A program made the position numbers and the translations under genes. From ARK-15 sp038880255 (GTDB lineage: Archaea > Thermoplasmatota > Thermoplasmata > Thermoplasmatales > ARK-15): a stretch of 23,461 nt of DNA. Each line of letters opens with the position of its first letter. Within the stretch, counting starts at the first letter, position 1. Positions 1 to 8,508 of this stretch are shown here, piece by piece. The notes beneath the pieces were generated by a model. That model was not told the DNA's origin. It did not search any database and saw only the letters and a program-made list of their open reading frames with translations. The DNA lies in the NCBI GenBank assembly GCA_038880255.1, contig JAVZSA010000016.1, forward strand, positions 1-23,461. The letters are read 5' to 3'.

Positions 1-360
1 TTATGGGAAGTAAAGTGTGACAACAAATAATACTATTGCAAGGGCAATCAGAGATATTCTAATATTTGTATGAAGGCTATTGTTAAGAATCGAAATTCCA
101 AGTATAAAGAAGAAGAGAAAAATTCCACCCAGTGAATACAAAATCTTACCAATTTGGTAATATAGGATTCCTCCAGCAAGTCCAAAGATAATACCTATCC
201 AGAGTAATAGAAGGAATATTAGAATAAAAAACAGTGCCACATCAATATTAAAAATGATCTCCATCAATCCCCTTCTCTGAGGTCCATAGTATTGCTCAGG
301 CATTTGAGGAGTTGCCTTAGTTTCCTGTGTTTCTTTACTTGTTTCTTGTATTTTAGGCAT
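1..360 (-). CDS. Small integral membrane protein, function unknown
   Basis: This is a complete 119-residue ORF whose stop codon is the first three bases of the window. Residues 1 to about 35 are hydrophilic, rich in Gln, Glu, Thr and Lys, and carry a short QYYGPQRRG stretch before the membrane. Three hydrophobic segments follow, at about 38-60, 62-85 and 95-118, so the protein is nearly all membrane after a cytoplasmic tail. I do not recognise a family. It is divergent from the winged-helix gene at 469, and the 108 bases between them carry AT-rich promoter-like sequence. On the minus strand, GGTAATGTGATC just before the ATG could serve as a ribosome binding site. The coding call is fairly safe, because there is a clear start and a coherent hydropathy pattern. 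The function is open. Confidence 0.7.
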   Translation of the reverse strand: MPKIQETSKETQETKATPQMPEQYYGPQRRGLMEIIFNIDVALFFILIFLLLLWIGIIFGLAGGILYYQIGKILYSLGGIFLFFFILGISILNNSLHTNIRISLIALAIVLFVVTLYFP

Positions 361-468
361 AATAGATCACATTACCATATTACGAAATTATGTTTATAAA
401 TTTTTGTATTTTAAAAAACAAAAATTTAATTACTAATTATACCAATATCTTTTTCATCAGGTGTCATA

Positions 469-1050
469 ATGAATCAGAAAGAAATATACAAAAATCTGAA
501 GGAAAAAATCATAGAAATACTAAATCAAGATGAGAAGAGTATATCATCAATATCAAAACTGCTAGAAGCACAGGGAATGAAAATACATAGACTTACCCTA
601 ACAGGATACCTGATGGCTCTAAGGGATTTAAACATATTAAGGGAGAAGGAGATACAACCATCAAAAATATATAGTGTAAATTCCGTTGAAGAGAAAAATA
701 TATACGATTTAATTGGAGGATTTTTAGCTGATCATCCTGAATCTGGTGATGTTTGTGTTTATATTTTATTCAATCTTTTTAAAAGACCTATACTAAAATG
801 GGAAATTGATAAATGTGGAGCGGGAAAGCCAGAATTTGCGGAAAAAGTTTATGGGGAGGAAAGAAAAATTTCACTTGAAATAATGGAATCCTTAGGAATA
901 CATATTAGTAAAAATATGCCGGCTTATATTCCAAAAAAGGAATATCCTGAGGAAATAAAGAATATTTTTATGCAGATGATAATAGATGGATATAACCTTC
1001 AGAAATATGTTTCAAGTAAAAAAACACAGTTAAAAATAGATTCTATTTAA
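469..1050 (+). CDS. Winged-helix DNA-binding-like protein, unknown target
   Basis: The 193-residue protein has an N-terminal segment (about 5-70) that reads as a winged helix-turn-helix. It contains KEKIIEILNQDEKSISSIS, then a probable recognition helix around HRLTLTGYLMALRDLN, then a wing. The C-terminal two thirds contain Cys residues (DVCVYILF, DKCGAGKPEFAEKVYG) but no family I can name. A CAGGTGTC ribosome binding site lies about five bases before the ATG, so the start is well supported. The 3' end overlaps the 3' end of the aIF2-gamma gene by 8 bases, tail to tail. It may be a lineage-specific regulator. Nothing in the sequence identifies its target. Confidence 0.75.
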   Translation: MNQKEIYKNLKEKIIEILNQDEKSISSISKLLEAQGMKIHRLTLTGYLMALRDLNILREKEIQPSKIYSVNSVEEKNIYDLIGGFLADHPESGDVCVYILFNLFKRPILKWEIDKCGAGKPEFAEKVYGEERKISLEIMESLGIHISKNMPAYIPKKEYPEEIKNIFMQMIIDGYNLQKYVSSKKTQLKIDSI

Positions 1051-2272
1051 TTATTCCATAACCAATTAGTCTCCATCTGTTTTGAATTTTTCTTCCTATA
1101 GCCACCCTTTGATTCTTTTCTGCAATTACTGGATATTTAAGATTTATATCAATTGAATCTGATCTAGCACTCTTTACATTACCGACAGTTGTAGTAGTAC
1201 CCACACTTAGCATCAAGGCTTCGCCAGTTCTAATTTTTTCTACCTTTAATTCTTCAATATGACCTACAACATACTCAAGTAAATGAACATCAATTGTTAA
1301 GTCAAGAAGCAATTCAGGAAGTGTTCCAGGTTTTCCTGCCATTCTTCCAATTAATCCATCCCCTTTTGTCAATGCTGGATCCAATTTTGTACCTATTGCA
1401 ATAAGTCCTCCTGGTCTTACCTCTTCCCAGCTTTTTCCACCGGAATAAAGTGATATTACTTCAGCATAGATCGGTTCCCAAACAATCTTTCTATTTTTTG
1501 TTACCTGGAAACCGGGTGAAATTTCTATTTCATCCCCTATCCTAAATTTCCCTTGAATAAGTGAACCACCAATCACACCTCCTTGAAGCTTATCTGGAGG
1601 TGTTCCCGGTTTATTTACATCAAATGATCTTGCAATATACATTCTTGGTGGCTTTGATTCATCAAATTGAGGTGTTTTTATTATTTTCTCTATTGCTTCT
1701 ATCAAAACATCTATGTTTGTGTCATGATGCGCACTTACGGGAATTATTGGTGCATTTTCTGCTATAGTGCCCTTTATAAATTCCTTTATTTCAGAATAAT
1801 TTTCCCTTGCCCTGTCATCTGTCACAAGATCTATTTTATTTTGTACTATCACTATTTGATTCACACCAACAATTTCAAGGGCTTTTAAATGTTCTCTTGT
1901 TTGAGGTTGGGGACATTTCTGATTGGCTGCAACAATGAGTAGAGCACCATTCATTATTGCAGCACCAGAGAGCATGGTGGCCATCAATGTTTCGTGGCCA
2001 GGAGAATCAACAAATGAAACAACTCTTTCAAGAATAAGTTTACCACCACATTTTAGATTTGCTGATGAAACGTATCTTTTTTCACCATTTTCTTCACAAA
2101 CATAGAACGCTGCATCTGCATAACCAAGTTTTATTGAAACTCCCCTTTTTATCTCTTCACTATAGGTATCAGTCCATGTTCCTGTTAAAGCCTTTGTTAA
2201 TGTTGTCTTCCCATGATCAACATGTCCCACCATTCCAATGTTTACCTCTGGTTGTTTGGGCATTTCGATCAT
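1043..2272 (-). CDS. eif2g: Translation initiation factor aIF2 subunit gamma
   Basis: This is the GTPase subunit of heterotrimeric aIF2, which brings initiator Met-tRNA to the small ribosomal subunit. At 409 residues it is full length for the family. Visible GTPase motifs are G1 GHVDHGKTT (16-24), G3 DSPGHE (89-94), G4 NKID (145-148) and a SAHHD-type G5. Then come beta-barrel domains 2 and 3, with RSFDVNKPGT, GGVIGGSLIQG and the C-terminal RWRLIGYGII. The zinc-knuckle insertion between G2 and G3 is altered: I see only Cys59 and Cys75 where archaeal homologues commonly have two CxxC pairs. The ATG overlaps the eS6 stop as ATGA, with GAAGGTC just upstream, so translation is probably coupled. 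A second in-frame ATG three codons on (MPKQPEV) is an alternative start. Confidence 0.97.
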   Translation of the reverse strand: MIEMPKQPEVNIGMVGHVDHGKTTLTKALTGTWTDTYSEEIKRGVSIKLGYADAAFYVCEENGEKRYVSSANLKCGGKLILERVVSFVDSPGHETLMATMLSGAAIMNGALLIVAANQKCPQPQTREHLKALEIVGVNQIVIVQNKIDLVTDDRARENYSEIKEFIKGTIAENAPIIPVSAHHDTNIDVLIEAIEKIIKTPQFDESKPPRMYIARSFDVNKPGTPPDKLQGGVIGGSLIQGKFRIGDEIEISPGFQVTKNRKIVWEPIYAEVISLYSGGKSWEEVRPGGLIAIGTKLDPALTKGDGLIGRMAGKPGTLPELLLDLTIDVHLLEYVVGHIEELKVEKIRTGEALMLSVGTTTTVGNVKSARSDSIDINLKYPVIAEKNQRVAIGRKIQNRWRLIGYGIIK

Positions 2273-2661
2273 GGTTGACCTTCTTCCTTCTTCTCTTCAA
2301 TTAAAGGTTTTTCTCCATATTCTACAATTACAGTGTTAATCTGAACTGTTTCACCAGTAATTGTATTACCTCTCAACATCTTTTTCTTTCTCATACCCTT
2401 TTTCTTTGGATGAAATCCAAAACCGGAAGAAAGTAAAACCGCCTTTCTTATTCCACCTTGTATTTTTGGAGACATTGGAAAGCCATCTTTATCTGTGCCC
2501 CCTGTTATCTTTAACTTATAACCATCCAATCCAATCATTGAGCCTTCAAATATTTCACCAATCTTTTTACCAATCAAGGAATCTGCGGATTTATCAGTAA
2601 CTTCTCTCTGAACACTTTTTCCAGTTTTTGGATCCGAAATAACTATCCTAAAATTTGCCAT
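2269..2661 (-). CDS. rps6e: 30S ribosomal protein eS6
   Basis: This is an archaeal and eukaryotic small-subunit ribosomal protein of 130 residues, the normal archaeal size. Recognisable segments are the start MANFRIVISDPKTGKS, IGKKIGEIFEGSMIGLDGYKLKITGG, GFPMSPKIQGGIRKAVLLSSG and the basic KKKGMRKKKMLRGNTIT. I chose the ATG at 2661 over a GTG four codons upstream. That GTG lies inside the GGTGAT ribosome binding site, which sits seven bases before the ATG. The gene is the promoter-proximal member of an operon with aIF2-gamma, with a 4-base ATGA overlap. This pairing is known from many archaea. An AT-rich region with TAATATT repeats upstream (about 2690-2715) probably holds the promoter. Confidence 0.96.
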   Translation of the reverse strand: MANFRIVISDPKTGKSVQREVTDKSADSLIGKKIGEIFEGSMIGLDGYKLKITGGTDKDGFPMSPKIQGGIRKAVLLSSGFGFHPKKKGMRKKKMLRGNTITGETVQINTVIVEYGEKPLIEEKKEEGQP

Positions 2662-2731
2662 GAAGAATATCACCTTTATTTTTTCTAATATTACACCCTA
2701 ATATTTTAATATTATTGAAATTTTCGAACGA

Positions 2732-3181
2732 TTAAATGTTTATTTGCATTACAACCCTATTTTCATAGATGATCATAAATGTGGTACCTTTAATATTATT
2801 CTCAGGTATACCACCTATTACTATTGTATCTCCCGCAGTAAGTTTATCACTATTCACATAATTATTTAATTTAACATATATATTTTGAGTTCCTAAGGTT
2901 ACATTATATACATTATTTTTCATATTATTAATTAATATTTTAGAAATATTACCATTATTTAAAATTAGGATATAGAATGGTATAGGTAAAGTTCCATAGG
3001 TAATTTCAATGGTAATATTATTACCATTAATTTTATATGTACCATTTAGATATATATTCCCAGATTGAATGCCATTTAAGTTTTGAAATCCATAATTTAA
3101 TATAATTATAGTAAGAATAAATGTTATTGATATTATAAGAATTTCAGATACTATTGTGGAAACCCCTCTTTCGTATTCCAT
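2732..3181 (-). CDS. Archaeal type IV pilin-like protein
   Basis: The 149-residue protein starts with MEYERGVSTIVSEILIISIT, a short charged leader followed by a Gly-Val-Ser junction. A hydrophobic helix of about 25 residues comes next (to about residue 30). This is the layout of archaeal type IV pilins of the DUF1628/PF07790 kind, which are cleaved by a class III (prepilin) peptidase and assembled into pili or adhesins. The rest is a Thr/Asn-rich, beta-strand-like extracellular domain with at least four N-glycosylation sequons (NGT, NIT, NIS, NVT). No pilus ATPase, prepilin peptidase or TadC-like gene is present here, so it is an orphan pilin. It is divergent from the DUF47 gene across a 74-base promoter region. 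The family assignment rests on the N-terminus only. Confidence 0.8.
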   Translation of the reverse strand: MEYERGVSTIVSEILIISITFILTIIILNYGFQNLNGIQSGNIYLNGTYKINGNNITIEITYGTLPIPFYILILNNGNISKILINNMKNNVYNVTLGTQNIYVKLNNYVNSDKLTAGDTIVIGGIPENNIKGTTFMIIYENRVVMQINI

Positions 3182-3255
3182 AATTAATTTAATTTAAATG
3201 ATATATTTAAAAATTGCTGGAAAAAATTTTAATTATTCAAACATATTCATAAAAC

Positions 3256-3918
3256 ATGCATATATTTAGAAAAAAGGATGAGAGAAAAGTAATTGAAAAT
3301 TATTTAGAACAATCAAAAAATTTGATTGATGCATCAAAAATACTTCCTGATGCTTTTAATGCTTTAATGAATCTCGATTATTCTTCCCTTGAAAATATTG
3401 AAAGAAAAATAAAGGAAATTGTAAATAGGGAAAAATCAATTAAAAAAGAAAATGAGAAGATGCTTGTTGAAGGCCTACTTTTCCCAGAGGATAGATTTTT
3501 ATTCATATCTCTTTCTGAAAAATTGGATAAGGTAATAAATAAAATAAATCAATCAATAAGGGCAATGAATGAAAGAATGCTGCCCCTACGAGGTGTTAAT
3601 TTTTTAAAAGATTCTGAATTTAAGGACTATGTGGATATGACTGTTAAATCCATTGATAAACTTAATTATTCAATTGAAAAACTTTTTAGTAATTCTGAAG
3701 ATCTAATAACAATATGTAATGAGGTGGAAGAATTGGAAAATAAAATAGATGAAATCAAGTTAAAAATTTTAAAGGAATTACATAAAATTGAGAAAGATTT
3801 GGATTTTTTTACAATATTACAGATTGAAAATATAGTTCATAGAATAGATGAAATTAGTGATGAGGCAGAAGATACATCTGATATTATAATATTAATGAAA
3901 TCCTTATCATTACCATAA
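3256..3918 (+). CDS. DUF47/PhoU-like protein (UPF0111 family)
   Basis: This is a 220-residue, almost wholly alpha-helical, charged protein. It has the length and pattern of the DUF47 family (PhoU-like helical bundles): FRKKDERKVIENYLEQSKNL at the start, a central helical stretch, and the C-terminal VEELENKIDEI...FFTILQIENIVHRIDEISDEAEDTSDII, which is the recognisable part. Family members usually accompany PiT-type phosphate or sulfate transporters and are thought to regulate them. Here the partner transporter lies immediately downstream on the other strand, and the two genes overlap by 35 bases at their 3' ends. A TATA-like AATTTTAATT about 26 bases before the ATG suggests a leaderless mRNA. 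Confidence 0.88.
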   Translation: MHIFRKKDERKVIENYLEQSKNLIDASKILPDAFNALMNLDYSSLENIERKIKEIVNREKSIKKENEKMLVEGLLFPEDRFLFISLSEKLDKVINKINQSIRAMNERMLPLRGVNFLKDSEFKDYVDMTVKSIDKLNYSIEKLFSNSEDLITICNEVEELENKIDEIKLKILKELHKIEKDLDFFTILQIENIVHRIDEISDEAEDTSDIIILMKSLSLP

Positions 3919-4777
3919 CAAAAATAGCGGAAATTAATGGTGTAACAGCCCAGGAAAATATAAGTTGATTTACTTTTCTCAAATTCAATTCATTATAACC
4001 CTTTGAAATTCCAGTACCAACAAGCGATCCAATAACATTTTGTGTAATTGAAACAGGTAAGTGAAATTGTGTAAAACTTTCAAGAACAAAAAAAGATGAA
4101 AAATTTGTGACGATTGCTCTTTCTCTTGTTAAACGAACGATTGATTTTTTTACAGTTGAATAAGTGATATAATTAAAAAAAATTGTACCAATAAAAACAC
4201 CTAAAATTATGGCAATGAATGAGCTAAACCCCCTGTCTATAGCGTATAAAAAGCCAAATGTGTTTGCACCCAAGGAATAGGATAGCATTGCACTGGAGAA
4301 AATGAAAAATATGATTGAATATTTGGAATTTAAAATATTTCTTCTTCTTTTTGAAAATTTTTTATAAATATAATAACTTATTAGTATTGAAATTAAAAAT
4401 GATACAATCCAGGAAAGGAATATGATCCATATAAAAACATTTAAAGTTTTATAATATAATGCAAAACCCATTAAGGCACCTGAAAAAACCATACCTGCTG
4501 ATAGTGGAACAGAAAATATAGAGAAAAGAATGAAAATTATAAGTGTTGAAACCAAAATATAAAGTGGTACAATATTGCCAAAAGTAATAATTGAAATTGA
4601 AATGAGCATTTTTTCTCCTTCAAGTATAAAACCCAATGATATGAAAGATGCAACAAATATTGACGCGAAAAAACCTCTCATTATACCTGAAGATCTAAGT
4701 GGTCCTAAGATTAATGAACTATTATTACCTGAAATAATAAGTGATAAAATTAAAACCAAAATATAATCTATTTCCAC
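3884..4777 (-). CDS. PiT-family inorganic phosphate or sulfate permease
   Basis: The 297-residue polytopic membrane protein has about eight to nine hydrophobic segments. Its two repeat signatures align with the PiT family: GNNSSLILGPLRSSG (about 17-31) and GANTFGFLYAIDRG (about 170-183). A late PVSITQNVIGSLVGTGISKG matches the family's P-V-S-T-T-H...G signature. PiT proteins import phosphate (some import sulfate) with a cation. Both GAND-type motifs lack the usual Asp here (GNNS and GANT), so substrate or ion coupling may differ. The start is a GTG, because no in-frame ATG is near. The gene converges on the DUF47 gene, its likely regulator, with a 35-base overlap. It could be a sulfate-specific branch of the family; substrate cannot be set from sequence. 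Confidence 0.85.
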   Translation of the reverse strand: MEIDYILVLILSLIISGNNSSLILGPLRSSGIMRGFFASIFVASFISLGFILEGEKMLISISIITFGNIVPLYILVSTLIIFILFSIFSVPLSAGMVFSGALMGFALYYKTLNVFIWIIFLSWIVSFLISILISYYIYKKFSKRRRNILNSKYSIIFFIFSSAMLSYSLGANTFGFLYAIDRGFSSFIAIILGVFIGTIFFNYITYSTVKKSIVRLTRERAIVTNFSSFFVLESFTQFHLPVSITQNVIGSLVGTGISKGYNELNLRKVNQLIFSWAVTPLISAIFVMVMIRISLIL

Positions 4778-4890
4778 AAGATGTAAAATGACAATATAAA
4801 TTTCAAATTTTTCATTTTTTAACGAATTTAAATTAATTTAAAAAGTAAAAATTTTTTTCAAAAATATATAAAATAAAATTATAAAAATAT

Positions 4891-7245
4891 TTACAAAAAG
4901 TCTTCCAGTGTCCCTTTTTTCTTTTTCTTTTCATTTTCGAAAAGTGTTGTTTGTCTCTTGCCTGAAATCAAAGCATTTTGATCAAGTTCGAAAACCTCTG
5001 TGATCCTTGATAATGTCTCTGCAATTCTTCTTGCATAATATTCATAATCAGGTTTTTTATTGAATGGTCTACCATTTATATATGGTTCAACTTCCTGAGG
5101 ACTTTTTCTATCATTTGTAACAATCCATGAGACCTTCATACCAGGAACAAATTCATAACCAATTTCCTGAAGTTTTCTAGCTGCTTGAACATTAGGCATT
5201 GAATCAGGGTTCTTATATTGTTTAATATCTCTTACAGTTCTTGAAATAACCAATTTTTCCAATGGTACTTGTCCTTTTTTTACTTGCTCTATTATTTCCT
5301 TTGATCTCCTTTTTGCTTCATCCAACTTTCCATCTAAAATTAACTGAAATATTTCCATTAGTATTTCACTTTGTAAATCAAAGCTATCCGTTCTTCTTGT
5401 TTCATAACCCCTTACCACAATTGTGCCAGCCTCATTTGGTGGATATACAACTTTACCTACATATCTTTTCTTTGCTCCATGGGAAAAGAATGGTTCGAGA
5501 ACTTGTTCAAATTCAAATATTAAATTTTCTTTTTTTGATATTTCTTCTGCAATTTTCTCACCAAATTTCACTGTTTCTTCTATGTTTTGTTTTGGTGATA
5601 TGAAAAAAACACTGTCAGTATCACCATATACTACCCTTATTCCTCTCTCCTCAAGATCTTTAATAACACTTTTTACAGTTTCCCTACCGAATGAAGTAAT
5701 ACTTGACCCAATTTCCTTATTTGTAAATCTATAAAAGGATGAAGCAAAAACACCATAAAATGAATTCATAAGTATTTTAATGGCTTGCTGTAGGCCATTA
5801 TAATACTCTTTTATCTCTCCTTCAGATCTCTTCATTTTTTCCTTTATTTCATCCCTTTGGTTCATCAAATTTTTAAGTATTTTGGGTATCAAACCTTCTT
5901 TTATTTCCTTTGGCAAAAATTTAGCTCCTGATGGACTTACAATCGTACCATCCTTGCTCAATGTGGTGAAACATATATTATATTTAATTATGATTGAGGG
6001 ATACATGGACTTAAAATCCAGCACACAAACCCAGTGATAAAGTCCAGGTTCTATAGTATGTACGTATCCCCCTTCTATTCTTTCTTCTTCCCCTTCTTCC
6101 TGTGACATCATCAAAGGTACACCTATGAAATTTCTATCAGCTTCTCTGATCAATATTGAGTCAATAAGAGTAGAAGCTCCAGAATTCATAACATCATCAA
6201 GTGGCAATTTTGAAACGGATGAAATATCTTGATACTTTCTTAAGACCTCAATTTTTAACAATATTTTTAGTGCAAGAACAGCATCATTTATACAATATTC
6301 TATAACCTTATCCCTATTAATGTTCCATTCCTCATCCATTTTTGATCTATCAACATCCATTTTCTCTTCACCAAGTAATTCCTTTGCTACAGCATTTAAT
6401 GTTTCTTGTTTTGGCCTAATTTCCCTTTTTACATTCCACCAAGCATCTGCCACAATCCTGCCATGTACCCTCCAAAACTGGCCCATTATTCTTTGTGGCT
6501 CAGAGCCGTCCCTACCTATTGGGAATCCAATTTTTAATTCCCTTGAAATTTCTATTATATAAGGAATATCATATCCATCAATATTATATCCAGTTATAAC
6601 ATCAGGATCTTCCCTTCTTATGAATTCTATAAATTTTTCTATGATTTCTTTATTAGTATTCCCTTCAATATGATTTGTTCTTATTTCACCCTTATCATAA
6701 ATGGCAATACCCACTGTAAAAATTTTTTTATCTTTTAAGGAATTTTCTATGTCAAAGGAAAGTATTTTAAGATCTGAAATAAAAGGATCAACATTCCTTA
6801 TATCTTTTACTTCCAAAACAATATTTGTGGTATACTTATTATTTTTTATTTCTTCCCCATCAACTTCTATACAGGATCCAAGATCAAGATCATAAATAAA
6901 TCTGTGGTGGAATGGTATATCGGCAGCAAGTACTTGGCATCTTTCTCCAGCTATTTTTCTGTAGTTTGGCACTTTCCAAGGTGCATGCAAAATTACTTTT
7001 TTACATTTTTTTATTTTGCCATTAACCCAAAGATCATAATCATCCATGGATATTATTTCAGGATCTTTTTTCCATAATTCTATCAAGTCAGCTGGAGGTT
7101 CTACCAAATAAAAATATGGTTTAAAATTTTTATACCTTAAAGTAACACTTTTCCCATTATCACTTTTACCAAACAATTCTATTACAACATTTTTTTCATC
7201 AGATCTGTCGTATGATCCTGAAAGTATGCGCATTTTAACATTCAT
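4891..7245 (-). CDS. polB: Family B DNA polymerase I with 3'-5' exonuclease
   Basis: This is a replicative or repair DNA polymerase of 784 residues, typical for archaeal PolB. Exonuclease motifs are intact: Exo I FDIEN (Asp165, Glu167), Exo II GYNIDGYDIPY (219-229) and Exo III YCIND (317-321). Polymerase motifs are also intact: A DFKSMYPSI (410-418), B KILMNSFYGVF (490-500) and C YGDTDSVFF (540-548). The C-terminus ends in GTLEDFL (778-784), which resembles a PCNA-interacting peptide. A QTTLF segment 13 residues earlier could be a second one. No intein interrupts the conserved motifs. The gene is transcribed alone, divergently from queD. An alternative start is Met5. Downstream (4778-4890) is T-rich on the minus strand, consistent with an archaeal oligo-U terminator. 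Confidence 0.97.
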   Translation of the reverse strand: MNVKMRILSGSYDRSDEKNVVIELFGKSDNGKSVTLRYKNFKPYFYLVEPPADLIELWKKDPEIISMDDYDLWVNGKIKKCKKVILHAPWKVPNYRKIAGERCQVLAADIPFHHRFIYDLDLGSCIEVDGEEIKNNKYTTNIVLEVKDIRNVDPFISDLKILSFDIENSLKDKKIFTVGIAIYDKGEIRTNHIEGNTNKEIIEKFIEFIRREDPDVITGYNIDGYDIPYIIEISRELKIGFPIGRDGSEPQRIMGQFWRVHGRIVADAWWNVKREIRPKQETLNAVAKELLGEEKMDVDRSKMDEEWNINRDKVIEYCINDAVLALKILLKIEVLRKYQDISSVSKLPLDDVMNSGASTLIDSILIREADRNFIGVPLMMSQEEGEEERIEGGYVHTIEPGLYHWVCVLDFKSMYPSIIIKYNICFTTLSKDGTIVSPSGAKFLPKEIKEGLIPKILKNLMNQRDEIKEKMKRSEGEIKEYYNGLQQAIKILMNSFYGVFASSFYRFTNKEIGSSITSFGRETVKSVIKDLEERGIRVVYGDTDSVFFISPKQNIEETVKFGEKIAEEISKKENLIFEFEQVLEPFFSHGAKKRYVGKVVYPPNEAGTIVVRGYETRRTDSFDLQSEILMEIFQLILDGKLDEAKRRSKEIIEQVKKGQVPLEKLVISRTVRDIKQYKNPDSMPNVQAARKLQEIGYEFVPGMKVSWIVTNDRKSPQEVEPYINGRPFNKKPDYEYYARRIAETLSRITEVFELDQNALISGKRQTTLFENEKKKKKGTLEDFL

Positions 7246-7321
7246 AATTTTTAAATCAATAGAAAGTTAATTAAACTTTCCTATGGAAATTTTAATATTT
7301 ATTGAGTGATTATTTTTTTTC

Positions 7322-7798
7322 ATGAAGATTGAAATTGACGGTTGGAAATTTAACCTTAGGTTTTCCGCCTCACACTTTATACCATTTCATGGGAAATGCT
7401 CAAGATTGCATGGCCATGACTATGGTATTAAATTGGTTCTCGAAGGTGATTTGGACGAAAATTATATGTTAATGGATTTTATAGAATTAAAAAAAGCAAT
7501 TAGGGAAATTATTGAAAAGATTGATCATCATGTTCTTTTACCTAAGAAATCCAAATTCATCGACATTCAAGAACTTGAGGCAAGGGTAATAGTATCCTTT
7601 CAGGATAAAGAATATGTTTTTCCAAGCGAGGATGTTTCATTTATTGATGTTGAAGTTACCACAGCAGAGGAAATTTCAGAATACATATTGGAAAAGCTAT
7701 TGTCATCAATAAATGTTCAAAAAAATATAAGGAGTATTATGCTTTGCGTTGAAGAGGGACCAGGTCAGGGTGCATGTACTGAAAGGGTGTTTTTATAA
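7322..7798 (+). CDS. queD: 6-carboxy-5,6,7,8-tetrahydropterin synthase (QueD/PTPS family)
   Basis: The enzyme converts 7,8-dihydroneopterin triphosphate to the carboxy-tetrahydropterin precursor of 7-deazaguanines. In archaea this pathway leads through preQ0 to archaeosine in tRNA. Zinc ligands His18, His30 and His32 are seen in SASHF and RLHGH. The catalytic Cys26 lies in HGKCSRLHGH, the DHH pair at 69-71, and the pterin-binding Glu in CVEEGPGQG (142-149). At 158 residues it is the longer archaeal form, with an insertion (LLPKKSK...KEYVFPSEDV) not found in short bacterial QueD. A TATA-like TTTTAATATTTATT lies about 26 bases before the ATG, so the mRNA is probably leaderless. The stop overlaps the queC ATG by one base (TAATG), which marks an operon. 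Confidence 0.93.
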   Translation: MKIEIDGWKFNLRFSASHFIPFHGKCSRLHGHDYGIKLVLEGDLDENYMLMDFIELKKAIREIIEKIDHHVLLPKKSKFIDIQELEARVIVSFQDKEYVFPSEDVSFIDVEVTTAEEISEYILEKLLSSINVQKNIRSIMLCVEEGPGQGACTERVFL

Positions 7799-8508
7799 TG
7801 AAAGCAGTAGTACTACTTTCAGGAGGATTGGATAGTTCTACTACATTGGCGATTGCAATAAATCAGGGTTATGAGGTATATCCAATAACATTTAAATATG
7901 GTCAAAGACACTCAAAAGAGCTTGAAAGTGCTAAGAAAATTTCCAATTACTATGGATTGAAATTGAAGATAATAGATATTTCTCTAGATAAAATAGGAGG
8001 CAGTGCTTTAACTGATAATTATGATGTACCTGAGCGAAAAGATATTTCTGAAATAGGGGATGAGATACCCATTACCTATGTACCAGCCAGGAATACCATA
8101 TTCCTTTCAATTGCATTATCTTATGCTGAGGTTATTGGTGCTGAAAAAATATTCATTGGAATAAATGCATTGGATTATTCAGGATATCCAGACTGTAGAC
8201 CTGAGTATGTTGAGGAATTTAATAAATTATCAAGGCTTGCAACAAAGGTAGGGGTGGAAGGAAGACCGATTGAGATAGTAGCACCTTTAATATTTTTGAA
8301 AAAAGGAGAAATTATAAAAAAAGGGATTGAATTGGGCGTACCTTATGAATTAACTTGGTCATGTTATAGGGGAGGAGAAAAGGCTTGTGGTAGATGTGAT
8401 TCTTGTCTTTTAAGACTAAAGGGATTTATGGAGGCAGATGAAAAGGATCCTTTAGAATATGAAGAATATCCAAAATTTTATCTTGAGTATTTAAGGGAGA
8501 AAAAATGA
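7798..8508 (+). CDS. queC: 7-cyano-7-deazaguanine (preQ0) synthase QueC
   Basis: This ATP-dependent enzyme converts 7-carboxy-7-deazaguanine to preQ0, which archaeal tRNA-guanine transglycosylase inserts into tRNA. The PP-loop SGGLDS sits at 8-13, with FKYGQRH downstream (32-38) and the conserved GINALDYSGYPDCRPEYVE (121-139). Four zinc ligands lie near the C-terminus: Cys189, Cys197, Cys200 and Cys203 in SCYRGGEKACGRCDSC. At 236 residues it is full length. A GGGTG ribosome binding site lies in the 3' end of queD. The queC stop overlaps the ATG of a small zinc-finger gene as ATGA. The third pathway enzyme, QueE, is not in this window. Confidence 0.97.
   Translation: MKAVVLLSGGLDSSTTLAIAINQGYEVYPITFKYGQRHSKELESAKKISNYYGLKLKIIDISLDKIGGSALTDNYDVPERKDISEIGDEIPITYVPARNTIFLSIALSYAEVIGAEKIFIGINALDYSGYPDCRPEYVEEFNKLSRLATKVGVEGRPIEIVAPLIFLKKGEIIKKGIELGVPYELTWSCYRGGEKACGRCDSCLLRLKGFMEADEKDPLEYEEYPKFYLEYLREKK

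Noticed and set aside
1561..2304. Several open frames on the plus strand opposite aIF2-gamma
   Set aside because: They are antisense shadows of a strongly conserved gene and encode T-rich, low-complexity peptides with no recognisable domain or ribosome binding site.
5262..5734. Open frames of about 100 codons on the plus strand opposite polB
   Set aside because: They lie within the well-conserved polymerase gene, have no recognisable domain, and arise from codon bias on the other strand.
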